Position numbers and translations under genes: made by a program
NCBI GenBank assembly: GCA_030950975.1
Contig: JAUZQL010000111.1
Coordinates: forward strand, 1-10,776
Direction of reading: 5' to 3'
From: Mariprofundaceae bacterium
GTDB lineage: Bacteria > Pseudomonadota > Zetaproteobacteria > Mariprofundales > Mariprofundaceae
Length of the DNA stretch: 10,776 nt
Shown here: one piece after another, positions 1 to 7,523 of the stretch
How the letters are laid out: every line of letters begins with the position of its first letter
Position numbering within the stretch: the first letter of the stretch is position 1
Notes under the pieces: model-generated
The model's database searches: none
Told to the model about the DNA's origin: nothing
What the model saw: only the letters and a program-made list of their open reading frames with translations

Positions 1-2039
1 GCACGGCTTACTTTTTCAATGGTAACATGAATCACACGGCGTAAATCCTTCACCGCTTTAAGATTCTCATCATCTGTTACAGGGCTATCCAATCGTTCAA
101 GCAAACGCCATACACGGTTCAAGAAACGATGCGCTCCATCCACACCATTTTCTTCCCATTCCAAATCTTTTTCTGGTGGCGCTGCAAACAAGGTAAATAA
201 ACGTGCTGTATCACAACCATATTTTTCAATAATGGCATTCGGGTCTACGGTATTTCCTTTGGATTTCGACATTTTACTGCCATCTAAGAGAACCATGCCT
301 TGCGTTAATAAGTTTTTGAAGGGTTCAGACCCGACTTTATCACCATCAAATAAACCCACATCACGCATCAATTTATGATAAAAACGAGCGTATAAAAGAT
401 GCAATACTGCATGTTCCACACCGCCAATATATTGATCAACTGGTCCCCAACGTTGCATATCCGCCGCATCCACCATGGCTGTATCACAACGTGCGGACAT
501 ATAACGATTCATATACCAAGAGGATTCCATAAAGGTATCAAAGGTATCCACTTCACGCTTCGCTGCTTTACCACATTGAGGACAATCCACATTGAGAAAT
601 GCTTCACATTCTGCCAAAGGCGATGAGCCACCAGTGGGTTGTAAATCTTCAGGTAGAATTACGGGTAATTGGTCATCTGGCACAGGCACTGCGCCACAAT
701 CATCGCAATGAATCACAGGAATCGGTGTTCCCCAATAACGTTGACGAGAAAGCAACCAATCTCTCAAACGGTATTGAATTTTTTCTTTACCTTTTCCATG
801 TGCTTCTAACCATTGGGTTATGGTTCTTTGAGCTTGAATGGAATCTAAACCATCAAACTCACCCGAGTTCACCAACACGCCCGCATCAGTCAATGCCGCT
901 TCATCAACATTGGCTGTTGCTTCAGCATTGTTAATCACTTGCTTGATATTCAAACCATATTTTTTTGCAAAATCATAATCACGCTGATCATGGGCAGGTA
1001 CACTCATCACCGCCCCCGTGCCATACCCCATCAACACAAAGTTTGCCACCCAGACTGGCAGCAACTCGCCAGATACAGGGTGAATGGCGTTGATTCCCAA
1101 AGCCATACCTTTCTTTTCCATCGTGGCGACATCGGCTTCTTTGGTTGAAATCGTCGCACATTCTTTCAAAAACGCTGCCAATTCGGGATTGTTTCCAGCC
1201 GCTTTGAGTGCCAAAGGATGAGCCGCTGCCACTGCCATATAGGTCACACCCATCAAAGTATCAGGGCGAGTGGTAAAAATATCCAATACTTCATCCGAGT
1301 CTTCAACTTGAAATGAAACTTCCGCACCGCTTGATTTACCAATCCAATTGCGTTGCATGCCGACCACTTTTTCAGGCCAACCATCCAGTTGATCCAAATC
1401 ATTCAATAATTCTTCAGCATAATCCGTGATTTTGATGAACCACTGTTTCAAATTCTTTTTTATCACAGGTGTATCGCAACGCCAGCACACGCCATCAACG
1501 ACTTGCTCATTGGCAAGCACGGTATGGCAAGGTTCGCACCAATTCACTTCAGCTTCTTTTTGGTATGCCAAGCCTTTTTCCATCAGCTTGGTGAACATCC
1601 ATTGTTCCCAGCGATAATAGTCAGGTTTACAGGTGGCAATTTCACGCGACCAATCATACGACAATCCCAGTCGTTTTAATTGTATGCGCATTTGATCAAT
1701 ATTCGCATACGTCCATTCAGCAGGTGGACGTTTGTGCTTAATCGCTGCATTTTCAGCGGGTAGACCAAAGGCATCCCAGCCAATCGGGTGCAAGACATTA
1801 AATCCTTGCATACGTTTGTAACGTGCCACCGCATCACCCAAACAATAGTTGCGCACATGCCCCATGTGTAAATTGCCCGATGGGTAAGGGAACATTTCAA
1901 GGCAATAATAGGTTTCACGTTGATCTTCAGGATCATTGCATGTCGCATCAATATTCAATGTTTCCCATGTTTTCTGCCATTTTTTCTCAATGGACTGCGC
2001 ATCATAATGGAAGGCTTGCGTCTGTTTGGATGAATTCAC
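1..2039 (-). CDS. leuS: Leucyl-tRNA synthetase, 3' end missing (runs off left edge)
   Basis: Class I aminoacyl-tRNA synthetase that charges tRNA-Leu in the cytoplasm. The frame is open from the start codon to the window edge, giving 679 visible residues; bacterial LeuRS is about 860, so the anticodon-binding and C-terminal domains lie outside. In order: the HIGH-type motif HMGH at residues 58-61; a zinc-type module with C168/C171 and C185/C188; the CP1 editing domain with the threonine-rich TTRPDT at 256-261 and AHDQRD containing D351 (counterpart of the editing Asp345 of E. coli); a second Cys pair set (CDDCG, CPQCG) in the catalytic insertion; and KMSKS at 589-593. All sites needed for charging and proofreading in this part are present. 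The start is GTG at 2037-2039, with an AGGAGA ribosome site about 7 bases upstream. It is transcribed away from erpA. Identity is secure; only the end is unseen. Confidence 0.98.
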   Translation of the reverse strand, partial: MNSSKQTQAFHYDAQSIEKKWQKTWETLNIDATCNDPEDQRETYYCLEMFPYPSGNLHMGHVRNYCLGDAVARYKRMQGFNVLHPIGWDAFGLPAENAAIKHKRPPAEWTYANIDQMRIQLKRLGLSYDWSREIATCKPDYYRWEQWMFTKLMEKGLAYQKEAEVNWCEPCHTVLANEQVVDGVCWRCDTPVIKKNLKQWFIKITDYAEELLNDLDQLDGWPEKVVGMQRNWIGKSSGAEVSFQVEDSDEVLDIFTTRPDTLMGVTYMAVAAAHPLALKAAGNNPELAAFLKECATISTKEADVATMEKKGMALGINAIHPVSGELLPVWVANFVLMGYGTGAVMSVPAHDQRDYDFAKKYGLNIKQVINNAEATANVDEAALTDAGVLVNSGEFDGLDSIQAQRTITQWLEAHGKGKEKIQYRLRDWLLSRQRYWGTPIPVIHCDDCGAVPVPDDQLPVILPEDLQPTGGSSPLAECEAFLNVDCPQCGKAAKREVDTFDTFMESSWYMNRYMSARCDTAMVDAADMQRWGPVDQYIGGVEHAVLHLLYARFYHKLMRDVGLFDGDKVGSEPFKNLLTQGMVLLDGSKMSKSKGNTVDPNAIIEKYGCDTARLFTLFAAPPEKDLEWEENGVDGAHRFLNRVWRLLERLDSPVTDDENLKAVKDLRRVIHVTIEKVSR

Positions 2040-2098
2040 TAAACTATCTCCTGAAATTTTCAATTGCGCGTAAAGCTTGCTGATTTAGCACAGAAAAT

Positions 2099-2150
2099 CC
2101 ATGTTCAAACATGGGGGTTAGGGTTGAATTATCTATTTCTCCAGCCCTAA
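2099..2150 (-). promoter_or_regulatory. Two adjacent inverted repeats in the leuS leader
   Basis: Read on the minus strand, the leader can form a first hairpin from TTAGGG and CCCTAA arms (2145-2150 with 2118-2123, extendable by two pairs past a C/A mismatch). A second hairpin follows at once: CCATGT and ACATGG arms around a four-base loop (2099-2114), followed by ATTTT. The arrangement resembles an attenuator, but the T run is short and interrupted and no alternative antiterminator pairing stands out. Regulation of leuS by this element is inference only. Confidence 0.3.
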
Positions 2151-2204
2151 GCTTGGGTAAGCACAGTTGTTGAATGAACGAGTCTGTAACGTTTCTAAGC
2201 ATCT

Positions 2205-2232
2205 TTTATAATGCGTTTCTTGAGTCTTTTAA
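2205..2232 (-). promoter_or_regulatory. Candidate leuS promoter
   Basis: On the minus strand, TTAAAA (2227-2232, four of six to the -35 consensus) and TATAAA (2205-2210, five of six to the -10) are separated by 16 bases. Transcription would start near 2198, giving a leader of roughly 160 bases that contains the two hairpins. This is a prediction by consensus match only. Confidence 0.35.
2207..2212 (+). promoter_or_regulatory. Candidate erpA -10 element
   Basis: A perfect TATAAT on the plus strand overlaps the opposing -10 of leuS, so the two genes may share a back-to-back promoter core. No good -35 lies 16 to 18 bases upstream. Weaker alternatives are TTGTGC (2242-2247) with GATACT (2264-2269) at 16-base spacing, and an isolated TTGACG at 2250-2255. 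Which one drives erpA cannot be decided from sequence. Confidence 0.3.
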
Positions 2233-2304
2233 CGCCATGTCTTGTGCTATTGACGTAAAAACAGATACTCGCCTGCTCTAAAAAATGTATTGCGAGGTTT
2301 GTTT

Positions 2305-2697
2305 ATGTCTATTGAAGTCACCACAATGTCAGCTACAGAAGTTTCCTTAACCGAAGCTGCGGCAACAAAAATTCAGAGTCTATTAATACAAGAAGACAAT
2401 AAAGATTTGCATTTGCGTGTATTTGTTTCTGGTGGTGGTTGTTCAGGCTTTGAATATGGCTTTACCTTTGATGATGATATTAAAGATAATGATACTGTCG
2501 TTGAAAATTACGGCGTAAAATTATTGGTCGATCAAATGAGCATGGGTATGCTTAAAGGCGCTGAAATCGACTATAAAACATCCCTGCAAGGTGAATCGTT
2601 TGTGATTAAAAATCCCAATGCCGCTTCAACATGTGGTTGTGGTAAATCATTTACACCTGCCGATAGCGGTCAAGGTTGTGGTCACGTCGACTATTAA
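2305..2697 (+). CDS. erpA: A-type iron-sulfur cluster carrier protein ErpA
   Basis: Carrier that receives Fe-S clusters from the assembly scaffold and hands them to apo-proteins in the cytoplasm. The product is 130 residues with the three family cysteines: C46 in GGGCSGFEYGF, and C110 and C112 in STCGCGKSF. VKLLVDQMS and GAEIDYK are also characteristic, and the pattern fits ErpA better than IscA or SufA. I chose ATG 2305 because GAGG lies 7 bases upstream; a TTG at 2290 in the same frame would add five residues but overlaps that ribosome site, and ATG 2326 has none. The body is close to the usual 110-115 residues. The extra length is about 14 residues at the N terminus and a tail after GKSF with a further Cys (C125, in QGCGH). 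The ABC ATPase gene begins 24 bases downstream on the same strand, so they may be co-transcribed. Confidence 0.93.
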   Translation: MSIEVTTMSATEVSLTEAAATKIQSLLIQEDNKDLHLRVFVSGGGCSGFEYGFTFDDDIKDNDTVVENYGVKLLVDQMSMGMLKGAEIDYKTSLQGESFVIKNPNAASTCGCGKSFTPADSGQGCGHVDY

Positions 2698-2721
2698 AAA
2701 CACCTATTAAAAGCGTTTATA

Positions 2722-3651
2722 ATGACAGCATTAACTATAAAAGACTTAAATAAGGTCTATGAAAATGGTAAGCAAGCCCTTCAAAACGTTTCCTTAACCG
2801 TTCCCAAAGGTGTTTTTTTTGCTTTGCTTGGTCCGAATGGAGCAGGTAAATCCACATTAATTAATATTTTAGCGGATACGGTGCGTGCTTCATCGGGTTC
2901 AGTTTCCTTGCTTGGTCATGATTTATTGACGGAGCGTGCTTGGGGTAAACGTCATTTGGGGGTCGTTCCACAAGAAATTGCATTTGATCCCTTTTTCTCA
3001 CCACGTGAGATTTTGCATTTTACACGTGGTATGTATGGACAAAAGCGTGATGAAGCTTGGGTCAATGATTTGTTAGAACATCTTGAATTGTCAGAACATG
3101 CCAATAAAATTACCCGCCAACTTTCAGGTGGTATGAAACGCCGATTATTGGTGGCACAGGCTTTGGTTCATCGCCCGAAAGTGGTCATCTTGGATGAACC
3201 TACTGCAGGTGTAGATGTCGAACTGCGCAAGCGATTATGGGATTTTATTCGTGAATTGAATGCTCAAGGTACAACGGTTTTGTTGACCACTCATTATTTA
3301 GAAGAAGCGCAAGAATTGTGTGATCACATTGCCATTATCAATCAAGGTCAAGTGATTGCTGCACAATCCATGCAATCTTTATTGGGCGATGTGGCATCTT
3401 CAAGTTTATGTTGTCGATATGAGCAGCCTGTGAAGCTTTTAGAATCACAGAAACAAGCCTTGCAAGCGTTTGCGCCACGCGTATGTGATGGTGTGTTATG
3501 TTTGAATTTACAACATCAAGAGGGTCAGTCTAATTTTGATGCTGCCTATCAAGCCGCACGTCAGGCTTTGGGTGTGCCTTTGGATACGTATATTCGCCAA
3601 GAAAATTTAGAAGATGTTTTTCTTCGTTTGACCCACAAGGATACACGATGA
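2722..3651 (+). CDS. yadG: ABC-2 type exporter, ATP-binding protein (YadG-like)
   Basis: ATPase subunit of an ABC-2 family exporter, acting on the cytoplasmic face of the inner membrane with the permease encoded next. The 309 residues hold a complete nucleotide-binding domain: Walker A GPNGAGKST at 37-45, Q-loop Q84, signature LSGGM at 134-138, Walker B VVILDEP at 154-160 with D-loop AGVD to 165, and switch histidine H191. A C-terminal extension of about 90 residues with two adjacent cysteines follows. Length and architecture match E. coli YadG (308 residues), which supports the symbol, but related ATPases of ABC-2 systems for drugs, polysaccharide or gliding look similar and the substrate is not known. 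ATG 2722 is the only sensible start; its ribosome site is weak (AAAAGCG), consistent with coupling to erpA. The stop overlaps the permease start. Confidence 0.92.
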   Translation: MTALTIKDLNKVYENGKQALQNVSLTVPKGVFFALLGPNGAGKSTLINILADTVRASSGSVSLLGHDLLTERAWGKRHLGVVPQEIAFDPFFSPREILHFTRGMYGQKRDEAWVNDLLEHLELSEHANKITRQLSGGMKRRLLVAQALVHRPKVVILDEPTAGVDVELRKRLWDFIRELNAQGTTVLLTTHYLEEAQELCDHIAIINQGQVIAAQSMQSLLGDVASSSLCCRYEQPVKLLESQKQALQAFAPRVCDGVLCLNLQHQEGQSNFDAAYQAARQALGVPLDTYIRQENLEDVFLRLTHKDTR

Positions 3652-4418
3652 GCAGCATGAATATATTGGGTACATGGACACTTTTTCAACGTGAAACAAA
3701 ACGTTTTATGCGGGTCAAAATGCAAACCATTGTCGCGCCTGCTTTAACGGCTGTATTGTATTTAATTGTATTTCACTATGCGATGGGTGAGCGGCAAGTC
3801 CCCGGATTGGATGTCGATTATTTTACCTTCTTAATTCCGGGTTTAATGATGATGGCGATGTTACAAAATGCGTTTGCCAACACATCAAGTTCCATGATTA
3901 TGGGTAAAATCATGAATACGCATGTGTTTTTGATGATGGCACCCATTTCACCGACGGAAGCCTTGATTGCATTTTTATCAGCATCGGTATTGCGTGCTTT
4001 TGTGGTGGGTAGTGTGTTGTTATTGGTGCTTTTACCGTTTTCAGATTTACAGATTACTCATGTTTGGATGATTTTATTTTATGGCGTGTGTGGAAGCTTA
4101 TTCATGGGTTCATTGGGATTGATTGCAGGTATGTGGTCGAAAACATTTGATGATATGTCGATGGTGACCAATTTTGTAATTATGCCGCTGACGTTTTTGT
4201 CGGGTGTGTTTTATTCCGTGCAGCAACTGCCACCACTTTGGCAATCATTGAATGAATGGAACCCTTTCTTTTATTTGATTGATGGTTTTCGTCAGGGCTT
4301 TATTGCCACAGGTGATAGTGATCCTGTCCATGCCATTGCTATGGTATTGGTGCTAACCGTATCTTTGGTGATGCTGGCTTGGTATTTATGGAGAACAGGT
4401 TGGAAATTGAAGGATTAG
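3648..4418 (+). CDS. yadH: ABC-2 type exporter, permease (YadH-like)
   Basis: Membrane subunit partnering the preceding ATPase. The 256 residues (the same length as E. coli YadH) contain about six hydrophobic segments, near residues 28-46, 60-80, 106-128, 138-160, 172-192 and 228-250. The stretch between the fifth and sixth, with WNPFFYLIDGFRQGF, is the conserved ABC-2 membrane signature. An amphipathic, basic N terminus (RETKRFMRVK) precedes the first helix, as usual for this family. ATG 3648 overlaps the ATPase stop in an ATGA, so translation is probably coupled; ATG 3657 is a possible later start. No periplasmic adaptor or outer-membrane partner is encoded nearby. Substrate is unknown. Confidence 0.92.
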   Translation: MSSMNILGTWTLFQRETKRFMRVKMQTIVAPALTAVLYLIVFHYAMGERQVPGLDVDYFTFLIPGLMMMAMLQNAFANTSSSMIMGKIMNTHVFLMMAPISPTEALIAFLSASVLRAFVVGSVLLLVLLPFSDLQITHVWMILFYGVCGSLFMGSLGLIAGMWSKTFDDMSMVTNFVIMPLTFLSGVFYSVQQLPPLWQSLNEWNPFFYLIDGFRQGFIATGDSDPVHAIAMVLVLTVSLVMLAWYLWRTGWKLKD

Positions 4419-4434
4419 GGCGTTAAAAACAGAT

Positions 4435-5085
4435 ATGGCAAAGCAATCCAAAAGCAAAAAAGATCGAAAAACATCGGCATGGTATTATCGACATGTCAAT
4501 GATGCGCATGTCAAACAAGCGAAACGTGAAGGCAAACGCTCACGTGCTGCATTCAAACTTATCGAAGTCTTGGATAAACACGGCTTGAACATCAAAAAAG
4601 GTTCAGTCGTAGTGGATTTGGGCTGCGCACCTGGTTCTTGGAGTGAAGAACTGGTGCGTTATGTGGGCAAAGATGGGCTTGTCATTGGCATTGATTTATT
4701 GCCATTGAAAAGCATTGAAGGTGTCACCTTAATTCAAGCAGACTTTGATTCACCTGAAGGGCAGCAAGCCTTACAAGATGCTTTGGGCGGTCGAACCGTC
4801 GATGTGGTGGTTTCAGATATGGCACCTGAAATGAGTGGTAATAAATTGGTCGATCAAATGCGTATGATTGGCTTGAATGAAATGACCTTGCACTTTGCAT
4901 CACAATACTTGCGTCAAGGTGGTCACGTTTTGATGAAAACCTTTATGGGAACAGGTTATGAAGCATTTCGTCAACAGTTGGGGCAAGAGTTTCAAAAAAT
5001 TAAAAACATCAAACCCGCAGCGAGCCGTAAAACATCCGCAGAATTTTTCTTGTTGGGTCAGGCTTTTCGTGGGCATCGTGAATAA
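4435..5085 (+). CDS. rlmE: 23S rRNA (uridine-2'-O)-methyltransferase RlmE
   Basis: SAM-dependent enzyme (also called FtsJ/RrmJ) that methylates the 2'-OH of a uridine in the A loop of 23S rRNA (U2552 in E. coli) late in large-subunit assembly. The 216 residues start with a lysine-rich RNA-binding tail (first 12 residues), then the Rossmann methyltransferase fold. The SAM motif DLGCAPGSW is at 61-69. The K-D-K-E catalytic tetrad is intact: K41 in RAAFKL, D128 in SDMAPEMSG, K168 in VLMKTF and E203 in SAEFFLLG. Length is close to E. coli RlmE (209). It starts 16 bases after the permease stop without a strong ribosome site, and ends 23 bases before prfB. In E. coli rlmE sits with ftsH; the neighbours here differ. 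The combination with prfB gives the block a translation theme. Confidence 0.97.
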   Translation: MAKQSKSKKDRKTSAWYYRHVNDAHVKQAKREGKRSRAAFKLIEVLDKHGLNIKKGSVVVDLGCAPGSWSEELVRYVGKDGLVIGIDLLPLKSIEGVTLIQADFDSPEGQQALQDALGGRTVDVVVSDMAPEMSGNKLVDQMRMIGLNEMTLHFASQYLRQGGHVLMKTFMGTGYEAFRQQLGQEFQKIKNIKPAASRKTSAEFFLLGQAFRGHRE

Positions 5086-5108
5086 ATAAACATCGTTCGG
5101 AGAAAAAC

Positions 5109-6234
5109 ATGAGCATTGAAGATCAAATAGCAGGTTTTCGTACACGCGCAGAAGATTACGGCAAGCGTTTGGATGCGTTGCGGAGGTCGCTTTGACATTG
5201 ATAACAAGAAAGAAGAGTTGATTGAACTTGCCGCACGCATTGAAGATCCAACCTTATGGAATGATCCAGCAAAAGCACAAGCTATCATGCAGCAAAAGGC
5301 AAGGCTTGAGCAAGCCATAAAAAAACATACGGATGCATCCTCAAATTTGGAAGAATCCACAATGTTTTTTGAAATGGGCATGGAAGAAGGTGATCAAGAT
5401 TCTCAGATGGAAGCAGTAGCATTGTTAAATACTGTGCAAGCTGTGATTGAGAATTTGGAATTGGCACAAATGCTGGGTGGCGAAACCGATATGGAATCGG
5501 CTTTTTTAGACATCAATGCGGGTTCAGGTGGTACAGAGGCGCAAGATTGGGCAGAAATGATTTTGCGTATGTACTTGCGCTGGGCTGAACGTAAAGGTTT
5601 CAAAACGGAACTTTTGGAATGCACGGCAGGTGAAGAAGCGGGTATTAAATCAGTGACAGTGTCGATTAAGGGTGAGTATGCCTATGGCTTTCTAAAAGCC
5701 GAAATTGGTGTGCATCGTTTGGTGCGGAAATCTCCATTTGATTCGGGCAATCGCCGTCATACATCCTTTGCATCGGTGTTTGCATTTCCTGATATTGAAC
5801 GTGACATTGAAATTGATATTAATCCTGCGGATGTGCGTATCGATACTTATCGTGCTTCGGGTGCAGGTGGTCAGCATATCAATAAAACAGATTCGGCTGT
5901 GCGTATGACCCATGAACCGACGGGTGTTGTGGTGCAATGTCAGAACGACCGTTCTCAACATAAAAACCGTGATGCCTGTTGGAAAATGTTAAAAGCACGC
6001 CTTTACGAGCGAGAAGTGGAAGCACGTCAGGCAGAAAAACAAGGCTTGGAAGATACCAAAACGGACATTGGTTGGGGACATCAAATTCGCTCCTATGTGT
6101 TGGATCAATCACGGATTAAAGATTTGCGTACAGGCATGGAAACAGGCAATACAGCTGCATTTTTAGATGGTGATATTGATGCTTTTATTGAAGCTAAACT
6201 GATGGGTATGACACGAGATAGTGAAGCAGAATAA
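5109..6234 (+). CDS. prfB: Peptide chain release factor 2, read through a +1 programmed frameshift
   Basis: RF2 recognises UAA and UGA in the ribosomal A site and triggers release of the finished protein. Translation begins at ATG 5109, with GGAG six bases upstream, and runs 28 codons to an in-frame TGA at 5193. A +1 shift on CTT (5190-5192) enters the long frame at GAC 5194, giving 374 residues in all (E. coli 365). The stop-codon reading motif SPF is at 208-210 and the peptidyl-transfer motif GGQ at 253-255 in SGAGGQHINK. The residue four places before GGQ is Ala249, where E. coli K-12 has the unusual Thr246. The rest shows normal domain order with a coiled-coil N-terminal half. The 353-residue frame starting at ATG 5173 alone would miss the true N terminus and should not be annotated separately. 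It follows rlmE closely. Confidence 0.96.
5182..5196 (+). promoter_or_regulatory. prfB: prfB programmed +1 frameshift signal
   Basis: An internal Shine-Dalgarno GGAGG (5182-5186), a three-base spacer TCG, the slippery codon CTT (5190-5192), and TGA C (5193-5196). This is the RF2 autoregulation element: when RF2 is scarce the ribosome pauses at TGA and slips forward one base onto TTT; when RF2 is abundant it terminates. Spacing and the CTT TGA C core match the E. coli site, while the Shine-Dalgarno part is CGGAGG instead of AGGGGG. Confidence 0.96.
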
Positions 6235-6258
6235 ATAGATTAAATAAAAAGTTCTGTT

Positions 6259-6270
6259 GATAAGCTTATC
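6259..6270. repeat. Perfect 12-bp palindrome in the gap after prfB
   Basis: GATAAGCTTATC is a perfect 12-base palindrome lying 24 bases past the prfB stop and just before a TTGACG element. It could be an operator half-site pair or a minor hairpin (four-base stem). There is no T run after it, so it is not a convincing terminator. Function unknown. Confidence 0.4.
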
Positions 6271-6273
6271 GAT

Positions 6274-6327
6274 TTGACGCTACATACCTCAGCTATAGGG
6301 TTTGCGCGCACTTCGATAGGCTATATT
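6274..6327 (+). promoter_or_regulatory. Candidate promoter region of the aminotransferase-hisZ-purA block
   Basis: Two options are visible. TTGACG (6274-6279, five of six to -35) is followed after 16 bases by TAGGGT (6296-6301, a poor -10) and then a GCGC-rich stretch. Farther on, TATATT (6322-6327, five of six to -10) has only a poor -35 (GTTTGC region). Either would give a leader of about 25 to 55 bases before ATG 6360. A promoter here is likely because the block is separated from prfB by 125 bases; the exact site is not resolved. Confidence 0.35.
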
Positions 6328-6359
6328 CGGCGTGTTAATTTTTTGTCGGAGTTGTCTTT

Positions 6360-7523
6360 ATGATGAAACAATACCTTTTATCCCCAGGCCCTACGGTTAT
6401 TCCTGAACAAGTGTTATTGCGTATGGCAGCTCCGATTATTCACCATCGCACCCCTCAATTTTCTAAGATTTTTGCAGAAACACGAACCATGTTGCAAAAA
6501 CTTCATCAAACCACGAGTGATACACTGATGCTTTCGTGTTCGGGTACTGGCGCGATGGAAGCTGCTGTGATGAATGTGTGTACCACTGGCGACACCATGA
6601 TTTATGTCAATGCAGGTAAATTTGGTGAACGTTGGGGAAACATTGCCGCCAAACATCATATTCATGCGGTTGAAATCAAAGTGCCATGGGGAGATGCCGT
6701 CACGGTCGATGCCGTGAAAGCTGCTTTGGATGCTCATCCCCAAGCGAAGGCAGTTTTTGTACAAGCGTCTGAAACCTCAACCACCACAGAAAATCCTATT
6801 CAAGCGATTGCTGCGTTAACGAAGGATATTGATTGCCTGACAGTGGTGGATGCCATTACAGCCTTGGGTGTGATTGATATGCCTATGGATGACTGGGGTT
6901 TGGATATTGTCATTTCAGGTTCACAAAAAGCTTTCATGTTACCACCAGGTTTGGCAACGATGGGCATCTCTGAAAAAGCATGGGCAATGATTGAATCCAA
7001 TCCAGATTGCCAGACATTCTATTTTGATTTATTGACCGAACGGAAGGTTCAGAAAGCAGGCAAAGATACGACGGCGTGGACACCTGCAATATCCTTAATT
7101 GTGGGTTTGAATGAAGTCCTAAACATGATGTTTAGCGAAGGTTTAGATCAGTTATATGCGCGCCATACACTCTTGGCAAAAGGTACGCGTGCAGGTTTCA
7201 AAGCTTTGGGTATGAAACTGGTTTCTAAGGTGCCTGCAACATCAGCAACGGGTGTATTTATTCCTGAAACTGTCGATGGTGGCGCATTTGTGAAATATCT
7301 TCGTGATGTCATGGGTGTAACCTTTGCAGGTGGGCAAGATGATTTGAAAAACAGAATTATTCGCGTGGCACATTTGGGTTATTATGATGTGTTTGATGTG
7401 TGTAATATGATGAGTGCGGTTGAAATTGCTTTAAATCGTTTTGGTTATCCTGTGCAAATGGGTGTGGGTGTTGCTGCGGCGCAAACTGTTCTTGCGGAAC
7501 GTTTTCCTAAGGTTGAAGCATGA
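6360..7523 (+). CDS. Class V pyridoxal-phosphate aminotransferase (alanine/serine-glyoxylate type)
   Basis: PLP enzyme of the alanine-glyoxylate / serine-pyruvate aminotransferase family. The 387 residues begin with the family signature YLLSPGPTVIPE and keep the expected sites: SGTGAMEA for the cofactor phosphate, D164 in VVDAITALG facing the pyridine nitrogen, the Schiff-base lysine K190 in SGSQKAFMLPPGL, and R335 in RVAHLG for the substrate carboxylate. Bacterial members can act on serine, alanine, glyoxylate or phosphoserine, so the precise reaction is not readable from sequence; older annotations call some relatives the small subunit of a soluble hydrogenase, which is misleading. ATG 6360 is preferred over ATG 6363 because GGAG is 8 bases upstream of it. 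The stop overlaps the hisZ start, suggesting coupled expression with histidine and purine genes and an amino-acid biosynthetic role (inference). Confidence 0.9.
   Translation: MMKQYLLSPGPTVIPEQVLLRMAAPIIHHRTPQFSKIFAETRTMLQKLHQTTSDTLMLSCSGTGAMEAAVMNVCTTGDTMIYVNAGKFGERWGNIAAKHHIHAVEIKVPWGDAVTVDAVKAALDAHPQAKAVFVQASETSTTTENPIQAIAALTKDIDCLTVVDAITALGVIDMPMDDWGLDIVISGSQKAFMLPPGLATMGISEKAWAMIESNPDCQTFYFDLLTERKVQKAGKDTTAWTPAISLIVGLNEVLNMMFSEGLDQLYARHTLLAKGTRAGFKALGMKLVSKVPATSATGVFIPETVDGGAFVKYLRDVMGVTFAGGQDDLKNRIIRVAHLGYYDVFDVCNMMSAVEIALNRFGYPVQMGVGVAAAQTVLAERFPKVEA

Noticed and set aside
399..2083. Several short plus-strand frames at the left end
   Set aside because: All lie antisense to the uninterrupted leuS frame, which I followed codon by codon without finding a stop.
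2290..2304. TTG start adding five residues to erpA
   Set aside because: It overlaps the GAGG ribosome site that is correctly spaced for ATG 2305, and the extra residues are outside the family.
2691..2712. Direct repeat CTATTAAAA, two copies 13 bases apart
   Set aside because: Short, AT-rich, and partly inside the erpA stop region; no structure or known site it would fit.
2718..2723. Perfect TATAAT at the start of the ABC ATPase gene
   Set aside because: It overlaps the start codon, so a transcript from it would begin inside the gene; probably chance in AT-rich sequence.
5173..6234. Independent 353-residue RF2 gene starting at ATG 5173
   Set aside because: The classic frameshift signal and the upstream 28 codons with a good ribosome site show that the gene starts at 5109.
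6259..6271. Restriction-site-like AAGCTTATCGAT suggesting cloning-vector sequence
   Set aside because: The resemblance is limited to a few bases and the flanks are ordinary chromosomal sequence.
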